Source: an uncultured Neptuniibacter sp.
GTDB lineage: Bacteria; Pseudomonadota; Gammaproteobacteria; Pseudomonadales; Balneatricaceae
NCBI RefSeq assembly: GCF_947498015.1
Contig: NZ_CANMIR010000003.1
Coordinates: 248,001-312,000, forward strand
DNA: 64,000 nt
Reading direction: 5' to 3'
Shown: positions 42,755 to 52,083 of the stretch, piece after piece
Numbering within the stretch: the stretch's first letter is position 1
Layout of the letters: the number at the start of each line of letters is the position of its first letter
Made by a program: the position numbers and the translations under genes
Notes under the pieces: generated by a model
Databases searched by the model: none
The model's input: the letters and a program-made list of their open reading frames with translations, nothing else
Told to the model about the DNA's origin: nothing

Positions 42755-43192
42755 TTATTGAACGTTAAAAACGCCCTCCATCCCTTTGATCTCAAGCCCC
42801 TCAGAGTAGAACTCAAATTTACCGGGTTTTATCGGCACGAAATAGATCTCCGCTTCGCCTTCCTGCTCGAACTCAAGCTCTGTCAGGCCGACCGCTTTAA
42901 TCTCCATATCACCCGCTTCTACTTTACGTAAGAAGATCGATGTAAAAAACTCAGGGGCCTGCAGCGCGTACTCAGTCTGACCGCTGGAGATGATCTTCAG
43001 TTTGTACGACTTACCCGTCTCCAGGTTGTACTCTTTTTCTGACAGGTAGTAACGGTTGTCTTCAGTCCCTAAAACAAGATCCGGAAGTTTTGTCGGACGG
43101 CGTGTAAGATCTCCCTTAGCAACCGCTACACTACTGGAAACAGCTATTGCAGCGGCCATACCTGTCACCATTATTGTTTTAATTAAGCGCAT
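42755..43192 (-). CDS. Cupredoxin-like periplasmic protein lacking copper ligands
   Basis: 145 residues, signal peptide (to AVAKGD). The C-terminal half follows the cupredoxin pattern (IYFVPIKPGKFEFYS...GMEGVF), but the usual Cys is Ser and the usual His is Leu; there is no His or Cys in the mature protein. Only the Met of GMxG remains. So it keeps the fold without a type-1 copper site. Location suggests a role with the quinoprotein genes. Homologues lie in similar loci, as far as I recall. Confidence 0.7.
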   Translation of the reverse strand: MRLIKTIMVTGMAAAIAVSSSVAVAKGDLTRRPTKLPDLVLGTEDNRYYLSEKEYNLETGKSYKLKIISSGQTEYALQAPEFFTSIFLRKVEAGDMEIKAVGLTELEFEQEGEAEIYFVPIKPGKFEFYSEGLEIKGMEGVFNVQ

Positions 43193-43263
43193 AGTTCTTA
43201 TTCCTAATCGGGTTGTCTTAGATACTTGTGCTTTATGCTAAAGATCGTATTGGGTAAAAGAAT

Positions 43264-43280
43264 GCTACTTCGGTACTAAT
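43264..43280. promoter_or_regulatory. Candidate site in the divergent spacer
   Basis: Minus strand ATTAGTACCGAAGTAGC resembles elements upstream of the 53485 operon (GGTACGAAAGTACTATTTTGG) and the FIST gene (GGTTCGCAAGTAGTATTTTGG). It lies midway between the divergent cupredoxin-like gene and the PQQ ABC genes. Confidence 0.4.
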
Positions 43281-43361
43281 TGATTTCTACTTTCTTCATA
43301 TTCCGAGATCACGAATTCCCACTTATGCTGACTGTAATCATAATAACGACAGTGACTTACT

Positions 43362-44537
43362 ATGCGTTTACGACAGTCATCTCTATCTGCAATCACGCTT
43401 ACGGCTGCAATCAGTTTCGTACCACAGTGCCTTGCTAATCTGGAGATCAGTATCGGCTACCTTCATCAGGAGATTGATCAGGGCCCCGTTTTATCTAATA
43501 TCCTGCCGGAGCCCGAAGATTCAGGTTTGAAGGGGACGGAGTTAGCTATTAACGATAGCAATACCACTGGCCGTTTTCTCAAACATCACTATCAGTTACA
43601 ACCGGTCCGTGATGATGACCCTGATCGCCTGATCCAGAAAACAGATCAGCTCTACCAGAGCGGCGTTCGTTTTTTTGTTACCAATACCCCGGCAGATACC
43701 CTTCTCAAATTGCAATCACATCTGCCCGATGATGCAGTTCTGTTCAATGCCGGCAGCCCAGCTGATGCTTTGAGATCTGACCGCTGCATTGCTAACGTTC
43801 TCCATACCCTACCCAGTCGGGCGATGCTGACAGATGCGCTGGCCCAGTGGTTAAAGGCCAAACGCTTAAACAAAGTTCTGATCATCAGCGGAAATAACAG
43901 AGATGACAAAGCGTATACTGCTGCGTTTAAGCGGGCAGCCAAACGCTTCGGGATCAAAGTTGTGGCTGAGAAAGCGTGGTCTTTTGATAGCGATCTTCGT
44001 CGCACAGCACAACGGGAGATGCCACTGTTCACTCAGACGAAAGAGTACGATGTGGTCTTTGTAGCCGATGAACGAGGTGATTTCGGCGAATATGTACTCT
44101 TTAACACCTGGTACCCTCGGCCGGTGATCGGCACACAGGGGCTGACGCCGGTCGCCTGGCACCGGGTCGTCGAACAGTGGGGAGCCGCGCAGCTGCAAAG
44201 CCGGTTCGATAAACTCACGGGCCGCTGGATGACCAGCAAAGATTATGCAGCCTGGGCCGCTGTCCGCAGTATCGCGGAAGCAGTGACCCGGACCCGTTCC
44301 GATGACACCGGAATGATCTATAACTACATCCGTTCTGATCAATTTGAATTGGCTGGTTTTAAAGGTCGTAAACTCAATTATCGCGACTGGAATGGACAGC
44401 TGCGCCAACCGATCCCGCTGGTGCATCCACGTTCGCTGGTGTCTCAGTCACCTCAGGAAGGCTTCCTTCACCCGACTAATGAACTCGACACCCTTGGCTT
44501 CGACAGAGCTGAAGTTAACTGTAGTAACCCATCGTAG
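43362..44537 (+). CDS. PQQ-dependent alcohol dehydrogenase system ABC substrate-binding protein
   Basis: 391 residues with a signal peptide (to CLANLE). Periplasmic-binding fold: ISIGYLHQEIDQGP at the N-terminus, LELAINDSNTTGRF, and KVLIISGNNRDDKAYTAAFKRAAKRFG. TIGR03863-like family tied to PQQ alcohol dehydrogenase loci. First gene of a four-gene plus-strand operon (binding protein, propeller, ATPase, permease). What it binds is unknown. Confidence 0.9.
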   Translation: MRLRQSSLSAITLTAAISFVPQCLANLEISIGYLHQEIDQGPVLSNILPEPEDSGLKGTELAINDSNTTGRFLKHHYQLQPVRDDDPDRLIQKTDQLYQSGVRFFVTNTPADTLLKLQSHLPDDAVLFNAGSPADALRSDRCIANVLHTLPSRAMLTDALAQWLKAKRLNKVLIISGNNRDDKAYTAAFKRAAKRFGIKVVAEKAWSFDSDLRRTAQREMPLFTQTKEYDVVFVADERGDFGEYVLFNTWYPRPVIGTQGLTPVAWHRVVEQWGAAQLQSRFDKLTGRWMTSKDYAAWAAVRSIAEAVTRTRSDDTGMIYNYIRSDQFELAGFKGRKLNYRDWNGQLRQPIPLVHPRSLVSQSPQEGFLHPTNELDTLGFDRAEVNCSNPS

Positions 44538-44551
44538 ATACTGGAGCAACC

Positions 44552-45523
44552 ATGAAACTTAAACATCTGTTAACCCCCTTAGCTTCAGCTATTTTGCTGG
44601 CGACCACCTGCGCACAGGCTGAACTTGCGTACGTATCTAACGAGAAAGATGACACTATCTCCATCATCGATCTAGAAACCATGGATGTCACTGAAACACT
44701 CGATGTCGGTGAACGCCCTCGCGGTATTCTGTTTTCGAAAGACTACAGCAAGCTTTATATCTGCGCTTCAGATTCCGACACTGTTCAGGTGATGGATCTG
44801 GCGACCAAAACGATCATTAAAGAGCTTCCATCCGGTGAAGACCCGGAGCAGTTTGCGCTGCACCCAAATGACAGACATCTCTACATCTCCAATGAAGATG
44901 ATGCGCTGGTGACCATCGTTGATACAGAAACCAGTGAAGTGCTGGCCCAGATCGATGTGGGCGTAGAACCGGAAGGGATGGCGGTCAGCCCTGATGGTAA
45001 GATTGCGGTCAACACCAGTGAAACCACCAATATGGTTCACTGGATCGATACAACGACCTATCAGCTGGTCGATAACACATTGGTTGATCAGCGCCCTCGC
45101 CACGTTGAGTTCAGTAAAGATAGCAGTGTGCTATGGGCCAGCTCTGAGATTGGCGGCACCGTATCTGTCATTGATGTTGCCAGTCGCCAGATCATGAAAA
45201 AGATCAGTTTCGAGATCAAAGGTGTTCACCGCGATAAGATCCAGCCAGTTGGCGTGAAACTCTCTGACAACGGTAAATATGCGTTTGTTGCACTAGGCCC
45301 CGCCAACCATGTAGCGGTTATAGATGCTAAGACCCATGAGGTGGTCGACTATATTCTGGTTGGTCGGCGCGTTTGGCATATGGATTTCAATCATGATCAG
45401 AGTCTTCTACTCACCACCAACGGTATCAGTGGAGATGTATCGGTAATCGACATGGATAAGATGAAAGCCGTTAAGAGTATCAAGGTGGGGCGCTACCCAT
45501 GGGGCGTAAAAGTTAAACCATAG
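44552..45523 (+). CDS. PQQ-dependent catabolism-associated beta-propeller protein
   Basis: 323 residues, signal peptide (to CAQAEL). At least six YVTN-type repeats: LAYVSNEKDDTISIIDLETM, LYICASDSDTVQVMDLATK, LYISNEDDALVTIVDTETS, and more. TIGR03866-type. It follows the binding protein by 14 bases. Periplasmic; role in the ABC module unknown. Confidence 0.92.
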   Translation: MKLKHLLTPLASAILLATTCAQAELAYVSNEKDDTISIIDLETMDVTETLDVGERPRGILFSKDYSKLYICASDSDTVQVMDLATKTIIKELPSGEDPEQFALHPNDRHLYISNEDDALVTIVDTETSEVLAQIDVGVEPEGMAVSPDGKIAVNTSETTNMVHWIDTTTYQLVDNTLVDQRPRHVEFSKDSSVLWASSEIGGTVSVIDVASRQIMKKISFEIKGVHRDKIQPVGVKLSDNGKYAFVALGPANHVAVIDAKTHEVVDYILVGRRVWHMDFNHDQSLLLTTNGISGDVSVIDMDKMKAVKSIKVGRYPWGVKVKP

Positions 45524-45571
45524 CTCTCTCCCCTTTGCTGTTAACCGAATTTAACCGACGATGAGAACCTA

Positions 45572-46309
45572 ATGAGTATTAGCGTAGATTCAATCAGCTT
45601 TCGCTACGGTCCAAGGCAGGCATTACAAGATATCAGCTTCACCCTCAACCGGGGTGGCTTTCACGGACTGCTAGGCCCTAACGGGGCGGGTAAATCTACG
45701 CTCTTTTCGCTGATCACACGTTTAAATGCCCTACAGCAAGGGGATATTCGGATCGATGACGCCAGTATCCGGCGACAACCTGCCAGCCTGATGCGCCGCA
45801 TCGGCGTGGTTTTCCAGCAGAGTACGCTGGATCTTGATCTGACTGTTGCGCAGAACTTGCTCTACCACGCATCTCTCCACGGTATATCCAGTCGGGATGC
45901 TCGCCAGCGGATCGATACAGAACTACAACGAATGGAGATGTCCGACCGGGCGCATGACAAAGTCCGTGCGCTGAACGGGGGTCACAGGCGCCGTGTTGAA
46001 ATTGCACGTGCCCTCCTGCATCGCCCCGAAATTCTCCTGCTGGATGAACCCACCGTCGGACTCGACCCGCAAACACGCCGCTCCCTGAATCATCACGTGC
46101 GTAAACTCTGTGAGGAGGAGAACCTGACCGTACTCTGGGCAACCCATCTGATGGAGGAGATCAACGAGGATGATTCGATCATTCTGCTCCATAAGGGCTG
46201 CTTGCTGGTTGATGATAGGGCAGCAACGCTACTCTCACTTTCAGGGCAAAATACGATCTCGGATGCATTCCACCACCTAACCACCCTTCCCCAACAGGAG
46301 TCAGTATGA
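45572..46309 (+). CDS. PQQ-dependent alcohol dehydrogenase system ABC ATPase
   Basis: 245 residues. Walker A GPNGAGKST near 36-44, Q-loop FQQSTLD, signature LNGGHRRRVEIARAL (LNGGH instead of LSGGQ) and Walker B LLLDEPTVGLD. Close to TIGR03864 in family. It pairs with the permease downstream, which it overlaps by 4 bases. Confidence 0.92.
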   Translation: MSISVDSISFRYGPRQALQDISFTLNRGGFHGLLGPNGAGKSTLFSLITRLNALQQGDIRIDDASIRRQPASLMRRIGVVFQQSTLDLDLTVAQNLLYHASLHGISSRDARQRIDTELQRMEMSDRAHDKVRALNGGHRRRVEIARALLHRPEILLLDEPTVGLDPQTRRSLNHHVRKLCEEENLTVLWATHLMEEINEDDSIILLHKGCLLVDDRAATLLSLSGQNTISDAFHHLTTLPQQESV

Positions 46310-47091
46310 ACCTCATCAGTAGCTGGCACTGCTTTAAAGGGATTCTGGTCCGTGAGTTTCTGCGGTTTGTTCAGCAGCGATCCCGTTTTCTGAGCGCGCT
46401 GGTCAGGCCGTTATTATGGCTGGTTGTGTTTGCAGCGGGATTCAGGGCTGCGCTGGGTATCTCAATTATCCAGCCCTACGACACTTACATCACCTATGAA
46501 ACCTATATCGCACCGGGTCTGTGCTGCATGATTTTACTGTTCAATGGGATGCAGAGTAGTCTTTCCATGGTGTATGACCGGGAGATGGGCAGTATGCGTG
46601 TGCTCCTGATGAGCCCGCTCCCCCGCCCCTATCTGCTGCTGTGCAAGATGACTGCCACCGCCCTGATCTCTCTGACTCAGGTCTATGCATTTCTCGCCAT
46701 CGCACTCTTAGTCGAGGTGGAACCCCCGCTGCTGGGGTACCTGTATGTGTTACCAGCTCTGCTATTGGTTGCCCTGCTCCTCAGCTCGCTGGGACTTTTC
46801 CTCTCCACACGTATTAGGCAACTGGAAAATTTTGCCGGAGTGATGAACTTTGTGATCTTCCCGATGTTTTTCCTATCTTCAGCACTCTACCCGCTGTGGA
46901 AGATGCAGGAGGCCAGTGAATGGCTCTACTGGATCTGCATGATCAATCCCTTTACCCATGCGGTTGAACTGGTGCGCTATGCGCTCTATCTGAAACTGAA
47001 TAGTGATGCGCTGATCATTACCGCTGGGACTACCCTGCTCTTTACCCTGCTTGCTGTAACAGGATTCAGGCCACAGAAAAATAGCAGGTAA
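46306..47091 (+). CDS. PQQ-dependent alcohol dehydrogenase system ABC permease (ABC-2 type)
   Basis: 261 residues, six membrane spans of the ABC-2 exporter type, with the VYDREMGSMRVLLMSPLPRP loop near residue 85-104 and NFVIFPMFFLSSALYPL near 183-199. Pairs with the upstream ATPase. ABC-2 permeases usually export, so this module may move a cofactor or haem-like compound out to the periplasm; this is inference. Confidence 0.9.
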   Translation: MNLISSWHCFKGILVREFLRFVQQRSRFLSALVRPLLWLVVFAAGFRAALGISIIQPYDTYITYETYIAPGLCCMILLFNGMQSSLSMVYDREMGSMRVLLMSPLPRPYLLLCKMTATALISLTQVYAFLAIALLVEVEPPLLGYLYVLPALLLVALLLSSLGLFLSTRIRQLENFAGVMNFVIFPMFFLSSALYPLWKMQEASEWLYWICMINPFTHAVELVRYALYLKLNSDALIITAGTTLLFTLLAVTGFRPQKNSR

Positions 47092-47118
47092 CCCCCCATG
47101 ATCTCACTTACTGAGAGC

Positions 47119-47142
47119 AAGCATCCGTTCACGGTGGATGCT
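47119..47142 (+). terminator. Terminator-like hairpin after the ABC operon
   Basis: AAGCATCC...GGATGCTT around an eight-base loop, shortly after the permease stop. Weak T-run. Confidence 0.5.
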
Positions 47143-47236
47143 TAGTTCTTGGTTACTGCCAAGGTTCGCAGCCATGCCGATCTATATCTATGCTAAGGTT
47201 TAATACTTAGTATGTTTAATCTGGCAGGGAGGATGA

Positions 47237-48808
47237 ATGCTTGAACAGCAAGATATATACAGTATTGAAAATACCGACTACGAAGTAGGTCAACACAATA
47301 TTCAGAAATGGGGATTTGATATACATAACCCTGTTTTTGTAATCAGTACTGGGCTGATTCTTCTATTTTTGGTTGCTGTCTTAGTAACCGATCCAGCGAT
47401 CTCTAAACCCGCACTTGACGGCCTTAAGTGGGACATCATCAAAAACTTTGATGTTCTGTTTATCTGGGCTGGAAATATCTTTGTACTGTTCTGTTTGGCA
47501 CTGGTGATTTCACCTTTCGGTAAGATTCGATTGGGTGGAGCCGAGGCTGTGGCTGAACACTCGACCCTATCCTGGCTGGCGATGCTCTTCGCTGCAGGTA
47601 TGGGTATCGGCCTGATGTTCTGGAGTGTTGCCGAACCGGTAGCCTACCTCACAGGCTGGTATGAAACGCCTTTAGGGGTTGAGGCGAATACGCCTGAAGC
47701 TGCCAGTATGGCCATGGGCGCTACCATGTACCACTGGGGATTACATCCGTGGGCGATCTATGCAGTTGTCGCACTCTCCCTTGCTTTTTTCACTTACAAC
47801 AAGGGCCTTCCACTATCGATACGTTCAATTTTCTACCCGCTGCTTGGTGATCGTGCCTGGGGGTGGGCTGGACATCTCATCGATATTCTTGCGGTACTTG
47901 CAACACTCTTTGGCTTAGCGACTTCATTAGGTTTAGGCGCTCAACAGGCGGCATCCGGCCTTAAACATATCTTCGGCCTTGAAGGCGGGCTGGAGTTGCA
48001 GATCATGATTATCATCGGGGTGACTGCACTAGCGATCTTCTCCGTGATACGTGGCATAGAGGGCGGCGTTAAGCTATTGAGTAACATCAATATGATCATC
48101 GCATTCCTGCTCTTGATCGCAGTTGCGCTGATCGGTTTTTCTGTAGCGGTAGGCAACCTGGGTACAACCATCAGCGCTTATATACAGAATATTATCCCGC
48201 TCAGTAATCCTCATGGGCGCGAAGATGAAGCCTGGTTCCAGGGCTGGACTGTGTTCTACTGGGCCTGGTGGATCTCCTGGTCACCCTTTGTAGGAATGTT
48301 TATCGCACGTGTTTCTAAAGGGCGAACCATACGTGAGTTTATTATTGCGGTCTTACTGGTTCCGACCGCGGTCACGATTTTATGGATGTCTATCTATGGC
48401 GGTATTGCGATCGATCAGGTTATCAACTCGGTTGGAGCCCTGGGTAAAGATGGATTAACCGATGTCCCTCTTGCAATGTTCCAGATGTTTGATGAACTGC
48501 CCTGGGGTAATTTCCTATCGATCACTGCCATCATTCTGGTGCTGGTCTTCTTTATCACCTCATCCGACTCCGGCTCGCTCGTAATCGACAGTATTACAGC
48601 AGGTGGTAAGATCGATGCCCCGGTTCCTCAGCGAATTTTCTGGGCAACGATTGAAGGCGCTATTGCGGCGGCTCTCCTCTGGATCGGTGGCACTGAGGCG
48701 ATTCAGGCGCTGCAAGCCGGAGCGATCTCAACAGGATTGCCTTTTACAATTGTACTGTTATTGATGTGCGTCAGTCTGGTCATGGGGTTGCGTACTGAAA
48801 GACATTAG
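47237..48808 (+). CDS. BCCT family transporter (betaine/choline/carnitine)
   Basis: 523 residues, twelve membrane spans. AAGMGIGLMFWSVAEPVAYL and the BCCT signature WAWWISWSPFVGMFIARVSKGRTIREF are present, and FITSSDSGSLVIDSITAGG follows. Sodium- or proton-coupled uptake of quaternary amines, common in marine bacteria for osmoprotection. It lies between the PQQ ABC operon and a TPR gene with its own promoter and terminator, so the link to alcohol metabolism is unclear. Confidence 0.93.
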   Translation: MLEQQDIYSIENTDYEVGQHNIQKWGFDIHNPVFVISTGLILLFLVAVLVTDPAISKPALDGLKWDIIKNFDVLFIWAGNIFVLFCLALVISPFGKIRLGGAEAVAEHSTLSWLAMLFAAGMGIGLMFWSVAEPVAYLTGWYETPLGVEANTPEAASMAMGATMYHWGLHPWAIYAVVALSLAFFTYNKGLPLSIRSIFYPLLGDRAWGWAGHLIDILAVLATLFGLATSLGLGAQQAASGLKHIFGLEGGLELQIMIIIGVTALAIFSVIRGIEGGVKLLSNINMIIAFLLLIAVALIGFSVAVGNLGTTISAYIQNIIPLSNPHGREDEAWFQGWTVFYWAWWISWSPFVGMFIARVSKGRTIREFIIAVLLVPTAVTILWMSIYGGIAIDQVINSVGALGKDGLTDVPLAMFQMFDELPWGNFLSITAIILVLVFFITSSDSGSLVIDSITAGGKIDAPVPQRIFWATIEGAIAAALLWIGGTEAIQALQAGAISTGLPFTIVLLLMCVSLVMGLRTERH

Positions 48809-48830
48809 TGACAAACGACAGCAACAAAAA

Positions 48831-48857
48831 ACCGCCAAGAACTCAGGCGGTTTTTTT
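48831..48857 (+). terminator. Terminator of the BCCT gene
   Basis: ACCGCC-AAGAACTCA-GGCGGT then TTTTTT. Strong rho-independent form. Confidence 0.88.
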
Positions 48858-48884
48858 CTATCTCTAAACATGACGATCAACCGA

Positions 48885-49778
48885 TTATGATTCAGCTTCA
48901 CTCTTCTGCTCGTTAATCCCCGCCAAAACCTGAAATGCCTCATTGTCTTGCAGACTTTCAAAGAAGCGTTCGCCAACGAGCTCATCTTTGAGACTAGCAG
49001 ACAATGACAGCGCCGTTTCTATATCTGTCAACGCATCCTCATGCTGCCCGAGCTTTGCGTTAGCACAAGCTCTCTGCCAGTACGCTAAGGCGTAGTTACT
49101 ATCTAACTCAAGGGCCTGGTTAACCAGAGACATCGCCCAGGAATCCTCATCAATATCCAGCAGTGTATCCGCTTTATAGGTTAGGGCTTCAACATCATCT
49201 GAGTTGATCTCAAGGATCTGATCGTAAATTTTGATTTTTTCCTGATCACTTTTTTCCAGACCGGCTCTCATCCACAGAGAGTGAACCACATTACTATCCG
49301 CCAACACTTTCTGAGCTGTGACAATCTGGTTAGATCGCTCCTTCAAAGTGGACTCAAGCTTATTGAGTCGCTCCTCATACTCTGTGGTCAGCTCCTCTAC
49401 TCGCTTGGTTGTGGTCGATTCCACACTGTTTTTAATATCGGTGATCGACTTCCATCCCAGTAGCACAAGAAGTGAGGCCGCAGCGGTGATGATGTAAAAG
49501 ATATTATTTGTCGTATCGGCGGTATACCTGATCGCCCTGTCTGACGCGTCCAATCGGGCATGAGCGACTTTTTCACTGACCTCTGCCTTGGTTGCCTGAA
49601 GGTCTTGTCTTAATGATTTAAGTTCATCGAGAACATAGCGCTCGATAAAAGGGTTATACAGCGGCTTATTAAACTCGGAGTCTTCAGTCGGTGCTGCAGA
49701 ACTTTCCTGAGCGTGCACAAAACCACTCACAAGCGTGAACAGTAGAAAAGTGGGTATAAAATTCAAGAGCCTACTCAT
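48885..49778 (-). CDS. TPR protein with coiled coil and membrane span
   Basis: 297 residues. Signal peptide (to VHAQES), a coiled-coil region (about 50-85), membrane span near 95-112, a second coiled coil (EELTTEYEERLNKLESTLKER near 128-148) and C-terminal tetratricopeptide repeats (about 175-265: DDVEALTYKADTLLDI, YALAYWQRACANAKLGQHEDALTDIETAL). Likely a membrane-anchored scaffold. It is convergent with the BCCT gene. Confidence 0.85.
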   Translation of the reverse strand: MSRLLNFIPTFLLFTLVSGFVHAQESSAAPTEDSEFNKPLYNPFIERYVLDELKSLRQDLQATKAEVSEKVAHARLDASDRAIRYTADTTNNIFYIITAAASLLVLLGWKSITDIKNSVESTTTKRVEELTTEYEERLNKLESTLKERSNQIVTAQKVLADSNVVHSLWMRAGLEKSDQEKIKIYDQILEINSDDVEALTYKADTLLDIDEDSWAMSLVNQALELDSNYALAYWQRACANAKLGQHEDALTDIETALSLSASLKDELVGERFFESLQDNEAFQVLAGINEQKSEAES

Positions 49779-49964
49779 ATTGAAATGCCATCAAAAGATA
49801 TGGGTTCACCGGATACGACAGTTAATGGCTAAAAGGCATTGCCTATAGCACTACTCAATATGAGACGCGTTCCCCATAAACGCAAGCAGAGCAGGTACCG
49901 TAAAGATAATAACCAATGTGTAAGTAAACGCTTTGTGTACACAAGAGCATATCGCTATAAACGC

Positions 49965-49990
49965 AAAAAAGCCGCGACTGCGGCTTTTTA
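49965..49990. terminator. Bidirectional terminator
   Basis: AAAAAA-GCCGC-GACT-GCGGC-TTTTTAT. It ends the DUF5610 gene (minus strand) and is symmetrical. Confidence 0.85.
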
Positions 49991-50002
49991 TCTGATCACT
50001 CT

Positions 50003-50728
50003 TTATGCTTCTGAAGAGGTGAGGATAGTGTCGCCTGAAGCCGGATCGGTTGGCGTTGAGGTGTCCACCGTAGCCTCTACAGCTTCGCCTTCAGATGGGT
50101 CAGTAGAAGACGGTGTGCCGCCGTTATCAACGCGGAACTTTTCCAGACCTTGCTGTACCAGCTCAAAGGTCAGATCGATATTGGAGGCGATATCACCCTC
50201 TAATACGTTAAGACCATCCAGAATGGTACGCGCTTCATTGAACCCCTGCTCTATTCCGCCACCAATAACATCGACAAACTGGTCGACCAGTGCAGCCCCC
50301 TCAAGATCTGGGTTGGCTGCCTGATAGGCTGAAAACATCGCAGTGGTCAGGGATACAATGCGATCGGCGGTTGCTTCAGGTGAAACATCAATCCCCGCTT
50401 CAACGCTCTCTTCAATTGTGCCCATCTCAGGGGGCAATTGCTCGTTGATATTGGCAATAACCGCATTCAACGTGAGTACCAAAGGCTCACTAGCGGCATT
50501 TGAACTACCCGCTTCAAAATTGGATTCGATTATTGCCTGATCCTGTTGTACATCAGCAGGGGCTTCTGTGATCTCAGTGGCACTTTCCGTTCGCTCAGTT
50601 TTTCGGATAGCGTTTTTTTCATGCGCAGCAGCAGACACCTGTTTACCAAATGGCTGATCTGCCTCTTTGTTGGGTTTCAATTCATTGTTTACGTAACCAC
50701 CAAAGTTACTGTAATCACCGATTGCCAT
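50003..50728 (-). CDS. DUF5610-family protein
   Basis: 241 residues from the ATG at 50728 (MAIGDYSNFGG), with AGGA upstream; longer frames begin in the leader. The middle (ATADRIVSLTTAMFSAYQAANPDLE and GIEQGFNEARTILDGLNVLEGDIASNIDLTFELVQQGLEKF) matches my recollection of DUF5610. N- and C-terminal parts are low complexity, rich in Glu, Thr and Ser. Role unknown; I know of no link to the alcohol genes. Confidence 0.75.
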   Translation of the reverse strand: MAIGDYSNFGGYVNNELKPNKEADQPFGKQVSAAAHEKNAIRKTERTESATEITEAPADVQQDQAIIESNFEAGSSNAASEPLVLTLNAVIANINEQLPPEMGTIEESVEAGIDVSPEATADRIVSLTTAMFSAYQAANPDLEGAALVDQFVDVIGGGIEQGFNEARTILDGLNVLEGDIASNIDLTFELVQQGLEKFRVDNGGTPSSTDPSEGEAVEATVDTSTPTDPASGDTILTSSEA

Positions 50729-50861
50729 GGTATGAGTCCTGCTGTTTGTTGTCTGTATTAAAGACGTTATCGGCCGAATAGACAAAATACTGAGTATTTT
50801 TTATACACCTGTTTTAGGCGAGTGACAATCAACTAATTATTAACCAGCCGTATAGGTAATC

Positions 50862-52040
50862 TCAGAGCGCAGGAACCAACCTCTTCAACCGGATCAAGCT
50901 TATAGCCCCAAGTACAGGGCCAGGGAATAGCAGAACCATAATCCACTCGACGGGCAGGTGTTCCAGAAGCATTGCGGTGATCTGGACAGCAATGATCGTG
51001 ATCGTGAATCCAATCGCATTGATCATGGTTAACGCGCTCCCGACCACTTTTTTCGGTGCTGTTTGCGCCGAAAGTGCCGAGAATTGCGGTGAATCAGTCA
51101 CCACTGCGATCCCCCAGATACTCCAGAAAAGAAGCATCAACTCAAATGAAAGATCGATGATCATCGGGGAGAGCAGACAGCAACTTCCAGAAATAACCAG
51201 CATCCACAGCGCCACCCTCCGACTACCAACAAACCTCGATGCATACCCACCAGCAACACAACCTAATCCTCCAATGGCGATGATATAGAATGACCAGAAA
51301 GGAATGTTAATGTCACTGCCCGATAGCTCCTCCCAGGCTTTGAGCCAGTACGGCAGCAACGCCCAAACCGCATACAACTCCCACATGTGACCAAAATAAC
51401 CACCCGCAGAGGCCTGTAGCGATTTAGAGCGTACCGCCTGCCAAAGGTCAGTGAGTTTTAACGCGCCCCCCTTATGCAGAGCAGGCCCATCGGGGACAAA
51501 CAACAGGATGATTATTCCACCCAAGATGGCGCATCCACTGGAGAGGTAGATCACTGGCTCCCAACTCTCGAAGGAGAAAGATGAGAAGAAATGCGCAGAT
51601 GAGGTCCCCACGGACAGCGCACCGACCAGATACCCTAATGCGACCCCGAGCCCTTCAGGATACCACCCGGTTGCGATTTTCATGCCGACTGGATACACAC
51701 CCGCCAGCATCATACCGCCCATAAACCTCAACAAAAGCACCTGATTTAAATCATCAGCCCAGAACGCGATCAACAGGTTAAATACGGCGGTACCACAGGC
51801 ACAGATAAAAAAGAGTATGCGAGGAGAGAGACGATCAGCGAGGGCCAGCACAGAAAAGAGTAATGCTCCCACGATAAAGCCAAACTGCACCGAGTTTGTC
51901 AGGGGAGCCACAGCTGAATCAGGTAAGCCCCACTGCTGTTGAAGGATTGGAAGGATTGCGTTACCAGCGAACCAGGTCGAAGAGCCCAGAAGCTGGGCCA
52001 GGACTATACAGGGTAATATATATAACGGCCTGGAAATCAT
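50862..52040 (-). CDS. MFS transporter
   Basis: 392 residues, twelve membrane spans. First half: VGALLFSVLALADRLSPRILFF (motif A variant) and GMMLAGVYPVGMKIATGWYPEGLG; YPVG and WYP recall nitrate/nitrite- and cyanate-type MFS proteins. It lies 44 bases downstream of the ABC ATPase gene, in the same direction, and is probably in its operon. Substrate unknown. Confidence 0.88.
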   Translation of the reverse strand: MISRPLYILPCIVLAQLLGSSTWFAGNAILPILQQQWGLPDSAVAPLTNSVQFGFIVGALLFSVLALADRLSPRILFFICACGTAVFNLLIAFWADDLNQVLLLRFMGGMMLAGVYPVGMKIATGWYPEGLGVALGYLVGALSVGTSSAHFFSSFSFESWEPVIYLSSGCAILGGIIILLFVPDGPALHKGGALKLTDLWQAVRSKSLQASAGGYFGHMWELYAVWALLPYWLKAWEELSGSDINIPFWSFYIIAIGGLGCVAGGYASRFVGSRRVALWMLVISGSCCLLSPMIIDLSFELMLLFWSIWGIAVVTDSPQFSALSAQTAPKKVVGSALTMINAIGFTITIIAVQITAMLLEHLPVEWIMVLLFPGPVLGAISLIRLKRLVPAL

Positions 52041-52083
52041 ATATCTCCAATAGTTTCAAATAGTTAAGAACAATATATGATTC

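Noticed and set aside
47237..48808. BCCT gene as a member of the PQQ operon
   Set aside because: A hairpin follows the permease and a 145-base spacer separates the genes; it also has its own strong terminator.
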